Shown here piece by piece: positions 50,849 to 52,136 of a stretch of 52,136 nt of DNA. The stretch spans positions 1 to 52,136 of the forward strand of contig JAEZDN010000150.1 in the NCBI GenBank assembly GCA_023433275.1, read 5' to 3'. The first letter of the stretch is position 1. Every line of letters starts with the position of its first letter. A program made the translations under genes and the position numbers. Source of the stretch: Verrucomicrobiota bacterium (lineage in GTDB: Bacteria > Verrucomicrobiota > Verrucomicrobiia > Opitutales > Opitutaceae). The notes under the pieces are model-generated. The model saw only the letters and a program-made list of their open reading frames with translations, was not told where the DNA came from and ran no database searches.

Positions 50849-51775
50849 CTACTGATCTCCGAGGCGCCGGAGCAACTCATTGGCTTGGGCGGCGGCGGCG
50901 ACGCGATTCTCGACCCCAAGTCGCTCCAGCAGTTGTTCGACGTGTTTCTCGACGGTGCGCGGGCTGGTGCCGAGGATGATGGCGATCTCGGAGTTGGTTT
51001 TTCCCTGCGCGATCCAATAGAGGACCTCGGCCTGGCGCGGCGTGATGCCGAGCTTGGTCAGCTCCACCGGACCCGGGGGCGCGTGTTCCTCGATGAGATA
51101 GAGCACCGTGAGGCTGTCGCTGCCTTTCTCCACGAAACGGTGCAGCAGCAAGGTGCCGGCGGCGCTTTGGAAGCGCTCGGCGCTCGCGAGCTCGGGCGGC
51201 AGGCGGCCGGGCTCGTGGTTGGCGAGGTGCTTGAACAGCAAGTGGGTCGCGCGGAGCGTCTGGAAGATCAGGCGGCCCTCGCGATCGGAAATGAGGAGGG
51301 CGCGATCAAGCGACTGGGCTAGTTGCGCCTCGGCATCGAGGCGCAGGGCCACCTCCGCTTCCAGGAGCGCGTTCTGACGTTGGAGCGCGAGGCGCGCGGC
51401 GCGGAGATCGAGGTGGGTGCGCACGCGCGCCAGCACCTCGGGCGGGTGGACGGGTTTGCTGATGTAATCCACGGCGCCGGCCTCGAGGGCCTTCACCTTT
51501 TGCGCGGGGACGTCCACCGACGTGAGAAAAATCAGGGGGAGCTCGCTCCAGCCGGGGTTTTGCTTGATGCGCTGGCAAACGGCGAGTCCGTCGAGCCCGG
51601 GCATGATCATGTCCAGCAGGATGAGATCGACTGGCTGTTGCGCCAACAACTCGAGGGCGCGTGCGCCGTTTTCGGCCAGCAGCACCCGGAGGCCGGCGGC
51701 GCCGAGAGATTCCAGGACCAGACCGAGGTTGGCCGGAGTATCGTCGACGACGAGGATGGTGGGAGGCTGGCTCAT
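50849..51775 (-). CDS. LuxR-type response regulator with receiver domain
   Basis: 308 residues. Receiver domain 1-125 with Asp11, Asp12, phospho-acceptor Asp55 (LILLDMIMPG), Thr85 and Lys107. A coiled-coil stretch (125-155) leads to a PAS-like middle part (about 155-235), then a LuxR helix-turn-helix (about 240-305, TPRQAEVLYWIAQGKTNSEIAIILGTSPRTVEKHV). The stop of the upstream gene overlaps its start (ATGA). It is likely the output partner of that receiver-domain protein. Target genes are unknown. Confidence 0.92.
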   Translation of the reverse strand: MSQPPTILVVDDTPANLGLVLESLGAAGLRVLLAENGARALELLAQQPVDLILLDMIMPGLDGLAVCQRIKQNPGWSELPLIFLTSVDVPAQKVKALEAGAVDYISKPVHPPEVLARVRTHLDLRAARLALQRQNALLEAEVALRLDAEAQLAQSLDRALLISDREGRLIFQTLRATHLLFKHLANHEPGRLPPELASAERFQSAAGTLLLHRFVEKGSDSLTVLYLIEEHAPPGPVELTKLGITPRQAEVLYWIAQGKTNSEIAIILGTSPRTVEKHVEQLLERLGVENRVAAAAQANELLRRLGDQ

Positions 51776-52136
51776 GGGTGACTGGCACGAAGCAGTTCGC
51801 GCACCCGTTCAAGCTGATAGGCACCGGCGAACGTTTCAAGCTGGGCGAGCAATGATGACACGCCGGGGAGACTGGCGCGGGCGGAGGTGATTTCGGCGCG
51901 CAATCGGGCGATGTCGCCGGCGTCCGCGGCGGCAAGGAGGCGCGCGTGGACTTCCGGCGGGAGCGCCGCATCGACGGTCGCGGGGGCCGCAGCCTGCCGT
52001 CGCCAGGTGAGGCCGAGCAGGCGGCTGAGCTGGTCGAGGAGTTGGGCCTCGGTGAAGGGTTTGGGGAGGAAGTCGTTGGAGCCGGCGGCGGTGGCGGCCG
52101 CGGAGTCGAAGGTGAGCACCGAGGCGGAAGTGAGCA
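51772..52136 (-). CDS. Receiver-domain protein, C-terminal part (cut by window edge)
   Basis: The visible part is the end of a receiver domain (LTSASVLTFDSAAATAAGSNDFLPKPFTEAQLLDQLSRLL), where NDFLPKPF holds the conserved Lys-Pro, followed by about 90 helical residues. It is probably a hybrid sensor histidine kinase whose main part lies beyond 52136. The overlap with the LuxR regulator (ATGA) indicates a sensor-regulator pair. Confidence 0.75.
   Translation of the reverse strand, partial: LTSASVLTFDSAAATAAGSNDFLPKPFTEAQLLDQLSRLLGLTWRRQAAAPATVDAALPPEVHARLLAAADAGDIARLRAEITSARASLPGVSSLLAQLETFAGAYQLERVRELLRASHP

Noticed and set aside
1..52136. Prophage, integron or insertion sequence
   Set aside because: No transposase, integrase or phage structural gene was found, and no direct-repeat boundary.

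Overview
The window (about 52 kb, high G+C) looks like a chromosomal segment of a Gram-negative polysaccharide degrader, most likely Verrucomicrobiota of the family Opitutaceae. The reasons are a TonB-dependent receptor with an N-terminal carboxypeptidase-regulatory-like domain and no SusD partner, ThuA and 3-keto-disaccharide-hydrolase (DUF1080) domains, type II pseudopilins, and many small palindromic repeats in gaps and inside genes. No rRNA, tRNA, insertion sequence, phage or CRISPR array was seen. The taxonomic call is inference from gene families.

Layout. Positions 1-11.7 kb (mostly minus strand) hold gluconokinase, a pseudopilin pair, a secreted beta-helix protein, a plus-strand J-domain-like/HExxH membrane protein, a ThuA protein, an SGNH-DUF1080 protein, a methyltransferase and an acyltransferase. 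Positions 11.9-19.6 kb (minus) read from eda (KDPG aldolase) through a secreted NlpC/P60-like duplicated protein to kdgK (KDG kinase) and two tandem paralogous secreted proteins of unknown function. An IclR regulator (20.5-21.4 kb, minus) is divergent from the TonB receptor.

Positions 21.5-44.1 kb (all plus) are a pectin and galacturonate utilisation locus: TonB receptor, kduI, kduD, DUF4861, GH105, a GH105-GH28 fusion, a TRAP transporter (dctP-dctQ-dctM), an ACS-type MFS uronate transporter, PL10 pectate lyase, CE8 pectinesterase, a CE12-esterase fusion, an SDR (probable fructuronate reductase), uxaE-like epimerase and uxaC. The inferred flow is as follows. Pectin is demethylated, deacetylated and cut outside the cytoplasm. 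Oligomers cross the outer membrane by the TonB receptor and are trimmed by GH28/GH105. Monomers enter by TRAP or MFS. Unsaturated uronate goes through KduI/KduD, and galacturonate goes through UxaC, UxaE and the SDR to mannonate. KdgK and Eda finish both routes. Mannonate dehydratase (UxuA) is not in the window.

Positions 44.1-52.1 kb carry a repeat-rich 0.9 kb gap, an ArsR-AHSA1-AHSA1x2-DoxX module, a second ThuA protein followed by an alkaline-phosphatase-superfamily enzyme, a flavin-reductase-like protein and, on the minus strand, a LuxR-type response regulator overlapping the end of a receiver-domain protein cut by the window edge.

The most unusual feature is that several families of short palindromic repeats, also found between genes, lie in frame inside protein-coding genes (GH105, UxaE, the CE12 fusion, probably the J-domain protein, the methyltransferase and CE8). 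One family is read in two different frames in two different proteins.
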